Shown here: positions 7,895 to 14,018 of the stretch, piece after piece
Position numbering within the stretch: the first letter of the stretch is position 1
How the letters are laid out: each line of letters starts with the position of its first letter
Assembly (NCBI GenBank): GCA_019410665.1
Contig: DXSD01000032.1
Location: 1-20,424, forward strand
DNA from: Fusobacterium sp.
GTDB lineage: Bacteria > Fusobacteriota > Fusobacteriia > Fusobacteriales > Fusobacteriaceae
Length of the DNA: 20,424 bases
Direction of reading: 5' to 3'
The notes under the pieces: generated by a model
The model's database searches: none
Seen by the model: the letters and a program-made list of their open reading frames with translations, nothing else
Told to the model about the DNA's origin: nothing
Made by a program: the position numbers and the translations under genes

Positions 7895-10696
7895 ATGTCA
7901 GAGCAAGAGTTAGAAAAGAGTTTAATAGAGCAACTATCTTCACAAGGGTATGAATTAGTCAGTATAAAAGATGAGGAAGAGTTAGTAGCTAATTTTAAGA
8001 TACAACTTGAGAAGTTTAACAGGATAAAACTAAGTGATTCAGAGTTCAAAAAGATACAAGTACATCTTGCAGGGGGAAGTATATTTGAGAAAGCTAAAAG
8101 ACTTAGGGATAGATTTGAACTTATGACTGATAAGGGAGAGATGAAATATATCTCTTTTATAGATAAAGAGTGTATGGAGAATAATATCTTTCAAGTAACG
8201 AATCAAATTACTATGAAAGGGCAATATGAGAATAGATATGATGTAACTATTTTGATAAATGGACTACCACTTACACAAATAGAGTTGAAAAAAAGAGGGG
8301 TACAGTTAAAAAAGGCTTTTTATCAGATACAGAGATACCAAAGACACTCTTTTTCATATAAAGCACTATTTCAATATATTCAAATATTTGTAATCAGTAA
8401 TGAGGAGAATACAAGATATTTTTCTAATAATGGAGAGTTAAGATATGAGTTTACTTTCCCTTGGACTGATGAACATAACTTAAAGAAAAATAAATTAGTA
8501 GATTTTACTAAGAGCTTTTTAGATAAAAAACATCTTTGGAGTATGATTACTAAATACATAGTAACTAATGAAACTCAAAAGGCACTAATGATATTAAGAC
8601 CTTACCAGTATTATGCAGTTGAAAAAATAATTGATAGAGTGAAGAATTATCCATCTTTCAATGGATATATTTGGCATACTACTGGAAGTGGAAAGACTCT
8701 TACATCATTTAAGGCAAGTCAGATAATAGCAACTCTTGGCGAGATAGATAAGGTAATATTCTGTGTGGACAGAAAGGACTTAGATTATCAAACAGCTAAG
8801 GAGTTTAATGCCTTTGAAGAGGGTTCTATCAGTAAGATAGAAGATACAAATGAATTTGTAGAAAAGATGGTAAGTGGAAAGAAAAAAGTAGTAGTTACCA
8901 CTATTCAAAAGCTTAACAATGCTATCTCTAAACCTCATTATCTAAAGCAAATGGAGAAAATCAAAGATAAGAGGATAGTATTTATCTTTGATGAGTGCCA
9001 TAGGACACAATTTGGAGATACTCATAAGAGAATAGACGAGTTCTTTACTAACAAGCAATTTTTTGGATTTACTGGTACACCAATATTTGCTGAAAATGCT
9101 GTAAAGTACAGAACTACTAAAGACTTATTTGGCGATTGCTTACACAAATATACAATTAAAGAAGCTATTGATGATGAGAATGTATTAGGATTTTCAGTTG
9201 AGTACTACTCTACATTTAATCTTAAAAATAAAGATGGAGATGATTTATCCCCTGATGAGATGGTAGAGAATGGAATTGATACCAAAGAGGTATATTCTAA
9301 TAGAGAGAGATTAGAAAAAATAGTTGATTTTATCATAGAGCATCACAACAATAAGACATCTAATAGAGAGTATCAAAGTATATTTGCTATAAGTAACATA
9401 GATACATTGATTGAGTATTATCATATCTTTAAGGAGAGAAATACAAACTTAAAGATAGCTGGAATATTTACCTATGATGTCAATGTGGATTTGGCTAATG
9501 ATGAGGGAACATTTGAGGTAGAGGGAGATGAGTGTAAACACCCTAGAGAGCATCTTGATGAGATGGTAGCTGATTATAATAAGATGTTTGGAGATAATTT
9601 TAATTTAAATGCTGATAATGGATTTAATAGTTATTTCATAGATATTTCAAAGAAGATAAAAGAGAGAAAAATAGATATATTATTGGTCGTAAACATGTTC
9701 CTTACAGGATTTGATAGCAAATATCTAAATACTCTTTATGTGGATAAAAACTTAAAATATCATGGACTTATACAAGCTTACTCAAGAACTAATAGAATAC
9801 TCAATGTAAATAAACCTCATGGAAATATAGTATGTTTTAGAAACTTAAAGAAGAGAACAGATGAAGCTATAAAGCTATTCTCTGATGAAAATGCTATTGA
9901 AACTGTACTTATGAAGAGTTATAGTGAGTATGTAGTTATATTAAATAAATATATTGAAACTTTAAAAGAGTTAGCTTCTAGTTCAGAAGATGTGGATAAC
10001 CTAGAAACAGAAGATAATAAACTTGCCTTTATAGAAACTTTTAAAAATATCTTAAGAGTAATGAATAAGCTAGAAACATTTAGTACCTTTGATTTTAAAG
10101 ATTTTGATATTACTCAAGATGATTTTGAATCCTATAAGAGTAAATATATAGATATGTATGACACCTTAGTAGGAAGTAAAGTTAAAGGAGATGGGGGAAA
10201 AACCTCTGTTATAGATGAGATTGATTTTGAAATTGAGTTACTTGCTAAGGATAGTATAAATGTAGCATATATTGTTTCGTTGATTAAAAACCTAGACAGT
10301 AATGAAAAATCTTTTACTAAAGATGTGGAATATATCCTAAAAACTGTGGATAGTATCCCAAGTTTGAAAAATAAAAGGGAACTTCTTGAGAGATTTATTG
10401 AGGAGAATAGAAGAATCTTTACTGTTGATTTTAAAGGGAATATAGAGGATAAATTGGCAAGTTATATGAAGAAAAAGAGAGAGGAAGCTATTTTAGAGAT
10501 GGTAGCTGAAGAGGAGTTAGTCTATGGTAAAGTCAACCAGATTGTTGAGAAATGTGAGTTTACAGAGAAAAAACCAGATGTTAATGATATAAAAGACTCT
10601 TTTTCTGGAAAAGTGAGTGTTTTGAAACTAAATAAAAAGATACAGAGTATTCAAGAGAGAATTGAGAAAATATTGGATAGATTTAACTTTTTTTAA
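7895..10696 (+). CDS. hsdR: Type I restriction enzyme R subunit (EcoR124I-like)
   Basis: A 933-residue motor and nuclease subunit of a type I restriction-modification complex, slightly shorter than EcoR124I HsdR (about 1040). The N-terminal PD-(D/E)XK nuclease shows D116, E130 and K132 ('YDVTILINGLPLTQIELKKR'). The superfamily 2 helicase core has Walker A 'HTTGSGKT' (261-268), the DECH box (366-369), 'FGFTGTP', and late motifs 'MFLTGFDS' and 'LIQAYSRTNRI'. A helical C-terminus that should bind HsdM follows. It translocates DNA with ATP and cuts unmodified DNA far from the recognition site. I chose the ATG at 7895, downstream of GAGGGTGGGG, rather than an in-frame GTG at 7886 that lies within this binding site. 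No motif is missing. Unusually, it is separated from hsdM by a 770-bp island of promoters and hairpins. Confidence 0.95.
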   Translation: MSEQELEKSLIEQLSSQGYELVSIKDEEELVANFKIQLEKFNRIKLSDSEFKKIQVHLAGGSIFEKAKRLRDRFELMTDKGEMKYISFIDKECMENNIFQVTNQITMKGQYENRYDVTILINGLPLTQIELKKRGVQLKKAFYQIQRYQRHSFSYKALFQYIQIFVISNEENTRYFSNNGELRYEFTFPWTDEHNLKKNKLVDFTKSFLDKKHLWSMITKYIVTNETQKALMILRPYQYYAVEKIIDRVKNYPSFNGYIWHTTGSGKTLTSFKASQIIATLGEIDKVIFCVDRKDLDYQTAKEFNAFEEGSISKIEDTNEFVEKMVSGKKKVVVTTIQKLNNAISKPHYLKQMEKIKDKRIVFIFDECHRTQFGDTHKRIDEFFTNKQFFGFTGTPIFAENAVKYRTTKDLFGDCLHKYTIKEAIDDENVLGFSVEYYSTFNLKNKDGDDLSPDEMVENGIDTKEVYSNRERLEKIVDFIIEHHNNKTSNREYQSIFAISNIDTLIEYYHIFKERNTNLKIAGIFTYDVNVDLANDEGTFEVEGDECKHPREHLDEMVADYNKMFGDNFNLNADNGFNSYFIDISKKIKERKIDILLVVNMFLTGFDSKYLNTLYVDKNLKYHGLIQAYSRTNRILNVNKPHGNIVCFRNLKKRTDEAIKLFSDENAIETVLMKSYSEYVVILNKYIETLKELASSSEDVDNLETEDNKLAFIETFKNILRVMNKLETFSTFDFKDFDITQDDFESYKSKYIDMYDTLVGSKVKGDGGKTSVIDEIDFEIELLAKDSINVAYIVSLIKNLDSNEKSFTKDVEYILKTVDSIPSLKNKRELLERFIEENRRIFTVDFKGNIEDKLASYMKKKREEAILEMVAEEELVYGKVNQIVEKCEFTEKKPDVNDIKDSFSGKVSVLKLNKKIQSIQERIEKILDRFNFF

Positions 10697-10744
10697 TGTG
10701 TAGTTGGGATAGAAAGAAAAATTATTGAGTATAAAAAAGTGTTT

Positions 10745-10773
10745 TTGACTTTTTAAAAATATTTTGTTATACT
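10745..10773 (+). promoter_or_regulatory. P3: strong promoter for the plus-strand small RNA
   Basis: TTGACT (10745-10750), exactly 17 nt, TATACT (10768-10773). The bases before the -10 (ATTTTGT) match those of P1 and P2. It is followed by no coding gene, only a ~95-nt segment ending in a terminator. Confidence 0.75.
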
Positions 10774-10779
10774 GTATTA

Positions 10780-10876
10780 TATAAGGTACCTATCTGTAGG
10801 GACTTTATAACTAGAATGGTTAAAAATGTTGATGAAATAGGCTCTCACAATCGCCATAGTGGGAGCTTATTTTTAT
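10780..10876 (+). ncRNA. Candidate small RNA R3 (plus strand)
   Basis: A predicted ~95-nt RNA runs from P3 to a terminator hairpin. It starts with a small 5' hairpin (CCTA/TAGG, 10789-10800) and a GGGACTT block. It then shares the element ATGAAATAGGCT-C/T-TCAC with the R1 leader. Its main hairpin (10835-10848 with 10859-10872, 14 bp) uses two G-U wobbles that only pair on this strand. This supports plus-strand transcription. It may also serve as the terminator of hsdR. A 23-codon ORF inside lacks a ribosome binding site. Function is unknown; pairing with the R1 leader hairpin is possible. Confidence 0.6.
10835..10876 (+). terminator. Terminator of R3, and probably of hsdR
   Basis: AAATAGGCTCTCAC pairs over 14 bp (two G-U) with GTGGGAGCTTATTT across a 10-nt loop and runs into TTTTTAT. 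It is the first convincing terminator after hsdR. Confidence 0.7.
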
Positions 10877-10900
10877 ATATTCTATGAGATATTTTTATTT

Positions 10901-10940
10901 AAAAGAAAAATGTGACTATTATTTATAACAGTCACATTTT
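10901..10940 (-). terminator. Terminator of R2
   Basis: A perfect 11-bp stem, AAAATGTGACT (10907-10917) with 10930-10940, and a 12-nt loop. On the minus strand it is followed by ATTTTTCTTTT. Confidence 0.75.
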
Positions 10941-10983
10941 ATAGCTTTTTATCTCATAATTTATAAGTCCCATACGGGTTGAT
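10902..10983 (-). ncRNA. Candidate small RNA R2 (minus strand)
   Basis: A predicted ~80-nt RNA from P2. Its first 20 nt are nearly identical to those of the toxin-type mRNA R1 (CCCGTATGGGACTTA, a 5' hairpin CCC-GTAT-GGG). It then diverges but keeps AAAAAGCTAT and ends in a terminator hairpin. It has no usable ORF. A second outer stem (TATGAGATA at 10883-10891 with its complement at 10950-10958) would surround the terminator if transcription read through. That is the same architecture as R1, so R2 may be a shortened relative. It converges with R3. Confidence 0.6.
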
Positions 10984-11020
10984 AATTAAATTATAACAAA
11001 AGCTTAACCAAAAGTCAAAG
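10964..11020. repeat. 57-bp direct repeat, copy 1 (contains P2)
   Basis: It matches 11275-11331 at 52 of 57 positions without gaps; all five differences are transitions. The repeat spans promoter, start site and the first ~20 transcribed bases, so it is a duplicated promoter-leader unit. Confidence 0.9.
10990..11018 (-). promoter_or_regulatory. P2: consensus promoter for R2
   Basis: On the minus strand, TTGACT (complement of 11013-11018), 17 nt, then a perfect TATAAT (complement of 10990-10995). Predicted start near 10983. Confidence 0.8.
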
Positions 11021-11035
11021 AGTATGATTAAGAAA

Positions 11036-11054
11036 TAAAAATACCCCGTAGGGT
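11036..11054 (-). terminator. Short terminator-like hairpin after the 29-residue ORF
   Basis: On the minus strand, ACCC-TACG-GGGT (11054 to 11043) forms a 4-bp stem closed by a very stable C(UACG)G tetraloop and is followed by ATTTTTATTT. The stem is short, so termination is uncertain. The same UACGGG can pair with CCCGUA in the 5' leader. Confidence 0.45.
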
Positions 11055-11063
11055 GTGAGGTTA

Positions 11064-11153
11064 CTATTTGTTCTTATACCACCACCAAACTATGATAAGA
11101 AGAACAATGAAAGTTCCCCCTTCAATAGAGTTAATGTTGATGACTAAGTACAT
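11064..11153 (-). CDS. 29-residue hydrophobic peptide, candidate type I toxin
   Basis: An ORF too short for usual gene calling: ATG at 11153-11151, TAG at 11066-11064. The peptide begins MYLVININSIEGG. Residues 14-26 (TFIVLLIIVWWWY) form one membrane-spanning stretch with three tryptophans, and it ends KNK. This layout, a short N-terminus, one hydrophobic helix and a positive tail, is that of small membrane peptides of type I toxin-antitoxin systems. A perfect AAGGAGG (complement of 11161-11167) lies 7 nt upstream. A consensus promoter (P1) lies about 140 nt further up, with a highly structured leader between. I recognise no named family. A signalling or regulatory micropeptide is an alternative. 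The strength of promoter and ribosome binding site makes chance unlikely. Confidence 0.65.
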   Translation of the reverse strand: MYLVININSIEGGTFIVLLIIVWWWYKNK

Positions 11154-11294
11154 AATAGTACCTCCTTAGAATGTTAGAATTTGATATGCCTATAAGAAAA
11201 GCTACTAACTTATAGACATGAAATAAGCTTCCACCGAAGTGAAAGCCTATTTCATAGCTTTTTTTCTAACATTCTAAGTCCCATACGGGTTGGT
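11154..11294 (-). ncRNA. Structured leader of the 29-residue peptide mRNA (R1)
   Basis: The predicted minus-strand leader is ~140 nt. A perfect 15-bp outer stem joins 11278-11264 to 11179-11165; the 3' end of this stem supplies AAG of the AAGGAGG site. Inside are a 17-bp hairpin (11255-11239 with 11234-11218) closed by a C(UUCG)G tetraloop, and a 7-bp hairpin (11215-11209 with 11196-11190), giving a three-way junction. The 17-bp hairpin has two G-U pairs on the minus strand that would be A-C mismatches on the plus strand. This points to minus-strand RNA. The structure would hinder ribosome access, as in known type I toxin mRNAs. A metabolite-sensing leader is a less likely alternative. Confidence 0.65.
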
Positions 11295-11331
11295 AATTAA
11301 ATTATAACAAAAATTTAATTAAAAGTCAAAG
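11275..11331. repeat. 57-bp direct repeat, copy 2 (contains P1)
   Basis: The partner of 10964-11020, 311 bp away, with 52 of 57 identical positions. It covers the P1 promoter and the first bases of the R1 leader. Confidence 0.9.
11301..11329 (-). promoter_or_regulatory. P1: consensus promoter of the peptide mRNA
   Basis: On the minus strand, TTGACT (complement of 11324-11329), 17 nt, TATAAT (complement of 11301-11306). Predicted start near 11294. It points away from hsdM, toward hsdR. Confidence 0.8.
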
Positions 11332-11348
11332 CTAACATATTTTAATAA

Positions 11349-11380
11349 CTATCTGGTAATTACTTACTTATAACTAGAAT
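11349..11380 (+). repeat. Partial copy of the R3 leader upstream of hsdM
   Basis: CTATCTG (11349-11355) and TTATAACTAGAAT (11368-11380) recur in the same order and orientation in R3 (10790-10796 and 10805-10817). No matching promoter is obvious here. This may be a decayed fourth unit or a shared protein or RNA site in the hsdM leader. No convincing hsdM promoter was found; TAAAAT at 11412-11417 is a weak candidate. Confidence 0.45.
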
Positions 11381-11469
11381 TGAGAAATTTTATAAATTTA
11401 CATAAAGAATATAAAATGTTAAAATATAGAAAAATTCTATATATAAATAGGAAATTTGTAGGAGGAATA

Positions 11470-13011
11470 ATGTCAGAACATCAGGCAGAGTTAGAAAAAA
11501 GATTGTGGGCAATAGCCAACGAGCTTAGGGGAAATATGGGAGCTGATGAGTTTAGAAACTATATATTGGGGTTAATATTCTTTAAGTTCCTATCAGAGAA
11601 GATAGAGAAAACAGGAAATGATATTTTATCAGAAGATGAGATGAAATTTGAAGATATAGAGGGAAAAGATGAATATATAGAAGCAGTAAGAGAATACTGT
11701 ATCAATGGTATAGGGTACTTTATAGAACCAAAATATCTATTTGGAACTTTAGCAAGAAGAGCTAGAAATGGAGAGTTTATCATAGAAGATTTAGGTTTAG
11801 CACTTAAATATATAGAGGATTCAACTAATGGACAAGCTAGTAATGATGATTTCTCTGGACTATTTGGAGATGTGGACTTAACATCATTAAAATTAGGAAA
11901 AACAGTAGATGACAAGAATAAGATGATTTCAGAGGTTATTAAACATCTAAATGAGATTAACTTTAACTTTGATGATACAGAGATGGACGTATTGGGAAAT
12001 GCTTATGAGTATTTAATAGGGCAATTTGCTAGTAATGCAGGTAAAAAAGCTGGAGAGTTCTATACACCAGCACAAGCTTCAAAACTTCTTGCTATGCTTA
12101 CAACAGCAGGAAAAGAAAGAGTAAAATCAGCTTATGACCCAACATGTGGTTCTGGTTCACTACTTCTTAAAATAGCTAAATATACTGATGTAGCTAGTTT
12201 CTATGGACAAGAGTTAAATACTACTACTTATAACCTAGCTCGTATGAATATGATACTTCATGGGGTAGGATTTAATGATTTTGAGATAAGACAAGGGAAT
12301 ACTTTAGAAGATCCACAACATTTGGATAAAAGATTTGATATAGTTGTAGCTAATCCACCTTTTTCACAAAAATGGAGTGCAGATGATAGCTTTCTATCTG
12401 ATGAGAGATTTTCTTCTTATGGGAAACTAGCTCCAAGTAGTAAGGCTGACTTTGCTTTTATTCAACATATGATTTATCAATTAGCTGACAATGGAACTAT
12501 GGCTGTAATTGTTCCACATGGAGTGCTATTTAGAGGAGCAAGTGAGGGAGTAATTAGAAAATATTTACTAAAGGATAAAAACTATATAGATGCAATAATA
12601 GGGCTACCTGCCAATATATTCTATGGTACTTCAATCCCTACTTGTGTAATAGTAGTTAAGAAAAATAGAAAAGCTGATGATGATATTCTATTTATTGATG
12701 CTTCTAATGATTTTGAGAAAGCTAAAAATCAAAACTATCTAAGAGATGAGGACGTAGAAAAGATTGTAAATACCTATGTAAATAGAGAGGAGATAGAAAA
12801 ATACTCTAAAAAGGTAAGTATGAAAGAGATAGAGGAAAATGATTATAACCTAAATATCCCTAGATATGTAGATACCTTTGAGGAAGAAGAGGAAATCAAC
12901 CTAGATGAGATAGTGGAAAAGATAGGTAAAATTGATGAAGAGATGAAAGAGGTAGATAAGACTATTAAATCTTTCTGTGATGAGCTTGGAATAAAAACTC
13001 CTGTAATGTAG
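11470..13011 (+). CDS. hsdM: Type I modification methyltransferase M subunit
   Basis: A 513-residue N6-adenine DNA methyltransferase, close to EcoR124I HsdM (520). It protects host DNA and builds the specificity core with HsdS. Visible parts are an N-terminal HsdM_N helical domain ('LWAIANELRGNMGADEFRNY'), 'GEFYTP' (195-200), the SAM-binding motif I 'DPTCGSGS' (223-230) and catalytic motif IV 'NPPF' (295-298). A charged coiled tail follows. I chose the ATG at 11470, which follows TAGGAGGAA. The frame is open back to 11380, but that stretch has only a TTG start and no ribosome binding site. A hairpin (11424-11431 with 11435-11442) sits in the leader. It is followed after 8 nt by the DUF1016 gene, and both are cotranscribed with hsdS. 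Confidence 0.95.
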   Translation: MSEHQAELEKRLWAIANELRGNMGADEFRNYILGLIFFKFLSEKIEKTGNDILSEDEMKFEDIEGKDEYIEAVREYCINGIGYFIEPKYLFGTLARRARNGEFIIEDLGLALKYIEDSTNGQASNDDFSGLFGDVDLTSLKLGKTVDDKNKMISEVIKHLNEINFNFDDTEMDVLGNAYEYLIGQFASNAGKKAGEFYTPAQASKLLAMLTTAGKERVKSAYDPTCGSGSLLLKIAKYTDVASFYGQELNTTTYNLARMNMILHGVGFNDFEIRQGNTLEDPQHLDKRFDIVVANPPFSQKWSADDSFLSDERFSSYGKLAPSSKADFAFIQHMIYQLADNGTMAVIVPHGVLFRGASEGVIRKYLLKDKNYIDAIIGLPANIFYGTSIPTCVIVVKKNRKADDDILFIDASNDFEKAKNQNYLRDEDVEKIVNTYVNREEIEKYSKKVSMKEIEENDYNLNIPRYVDTFEEEEEINLDEIVEKIGKIDEEMKEVDKTIKSFCDELGIKTPVM

Positions 13012-13019
13012 GTGAGAGT

Positions 13020-14018
13020 ATGGAGATTGAGAAAAGAGATATTTTTGTAGATATTAAAAATATTATTGAATTATCTAGGAAAAAAGTAATCAGTTCAATT
13101 AATTCTACAATGACAACAACATATTTTTTAATAGGAAAAAGAATAGTTGAAGAGGAACAAGGGGGAGAAAAGAGAGCTGAATATGGAGAAAACTTAATAA
13201 TAAAATTATCAGAAAAATTAACAAGAGATTATGGAAAAGGTTTTTCTAAAAGAAATCTCTGGCAAATGAAAAAGTTTTATTTATCTTATCAAAAAGTGCA
13301 GACAGTGTCTGCGGAATTTAAACTCTCTTATTCTCATTATCTTACACTTATGAGGGTAGAAAATATTGAAGAGAGAAACTTTTATGAGATAGAGGCAATA
13401 AATAATAGTTGGAGCTTGAGAGAATTAAAAAGGCAGATGGATTCTGCTCTATATGAAAGATTGGTTTTGAGTAGAGATAAAGAGAAAGTGATTGAATTAT
13501 CTCAAAAGGGGCAACTTATAGAGAAACCTCAAGATATTGTAAAAGACCCATATATTTTGGAGTTTTTAGGTTTAGATGAGAAGGCTATCTATTCAGAAAA
13601 CGATTTAGAAACTGCTATAATTAATCATATAGAAAAGTTTATAATGGAACTTGGAAAAGGTTTTCTCTTTCAAGGTAGACAGGTGAGGTTTACCTTTGAT
13701 GAGGAACACTTTTTTGTAGATTTAGTTTTCTATAATAGATTACTAAAATGTTTTGTACTGATAGATTTAAAAATCGGAAAATTAAAACATCAAGATATTG
13801 GACAGATGCAAATGTATGTAAATTACTATGACAGACATGTAAAGCTTGATGATGAGAATAAAACAATAGGGATTATAATTTGTAAGGATAAAAATGATAC
13901 CCTTGTAAATATGACACTTCCAGAGGGAAATGAGCAGATATTTGCTAGTAGATATATGACAATCTTACCTAGTAAAGAGGAGTTAAAAAGAATAGTGGAA
14001 AGTGAGGTAAGAGAATGA
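13020..14018 (+). CDS. DUF1016 / YhcG-like PD-(D/E)XK nuclease-fold protein
   Basis: A 332-residue protein with the two-part layout of the DUF1016 (YhcG) family. The N-terminal DNA-binding-like helical domain (about 10-150) includes 'YGKGFSKRNLWQMKKFY' and 'LSYSHYLTLMRVE'. The C-terminal nuclease-fold domain is at about 170-330. Candidate active-site residues are D234 ('HFFVDLVFYN'), D249 and K251 ('FVLIDLKIGK'), followed by 'DIGQMQMYVNYYD'. The active-site acid before the lysine is D rather than E, which occurs in this family. It lies between hsdM and hsdS: 8 nt after hsdM, with its TGA overlapping the hsdS ATG. It is thus part of the restriction operon. Members are often found in type I loci; their role there is unsettled (nuclease, assembly or anti-phage accessory). 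Confidence 0.88.
   Translation: MEIEKRDIFVDIKNIIELSRKKVISSINSTMTTTYFLIGKRIVEEEQGGEKRAEYGENLIIKLSEKLTRDYGKGFSKRNLWQMKKFYLSYQKVQTVSAEFKLSYSHYLTLMRVENIEERNFYEIEAINNSWSLRELKRQMDSALYERLVLSRDKEKVIELSQKGQLIEKPQDIVKDPYILEFLGLDEKAIYSENDLETAIINHIEKFIMELGKGFLFQGRQVRFTFDEEHFFVDLVFYNRLLKCFVLIDLKIGKLKHQDIGQMQMYVNYYDRHVKLDDENKTIGIIICKDKNDTLVNMTLPEGNEQIFASRYMTILPSKEELKRIVESEVRE

Noticed and set aside
10816..10887. 23-codon ORF within small RNA R3
   Set aside because: It has no ribosome binding site, and its codons run through the terminator hairpin and T-run.
11218..11265. Plus-strand terminator at the R1 hairpin, followed by seven T
   Set aside because: On the plus strand two pairs become A-C mismatches and no gene or promoter reads into it from the left; the minus-strand RNA reading is better. 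A minor terminator role is not excluded.
11064..11294. Antisense RNA promoter on the plus strand opposite the 29-residue ORF
   Set aside because: I looked for -35/-10 pairs around 11100-11220 and found none with acceptable spacing, so no classical fully overlapping antitoxin is claimed.
10964..11331. Direct repeats as a possible CRISPR array
   Set aside because: There are only two 57-bp copies, 254 bp apart, and they coincide exactly with two promoters; no regular spacers exist.
11380..11469. 30-residue N-terminal extension of HsdM from a TTG
   Set aside because: There is no ribosome binding site, the stretch contains leader hairpin sequence, and the ATG at 11470 has an excellent site and matches the family start.
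11559..11915. Minus-strand open frames over hsdM and other genes
   Set aside because: They are frame shadows of strongly supported genes, with no ribosome binding sites or recognisable domains.
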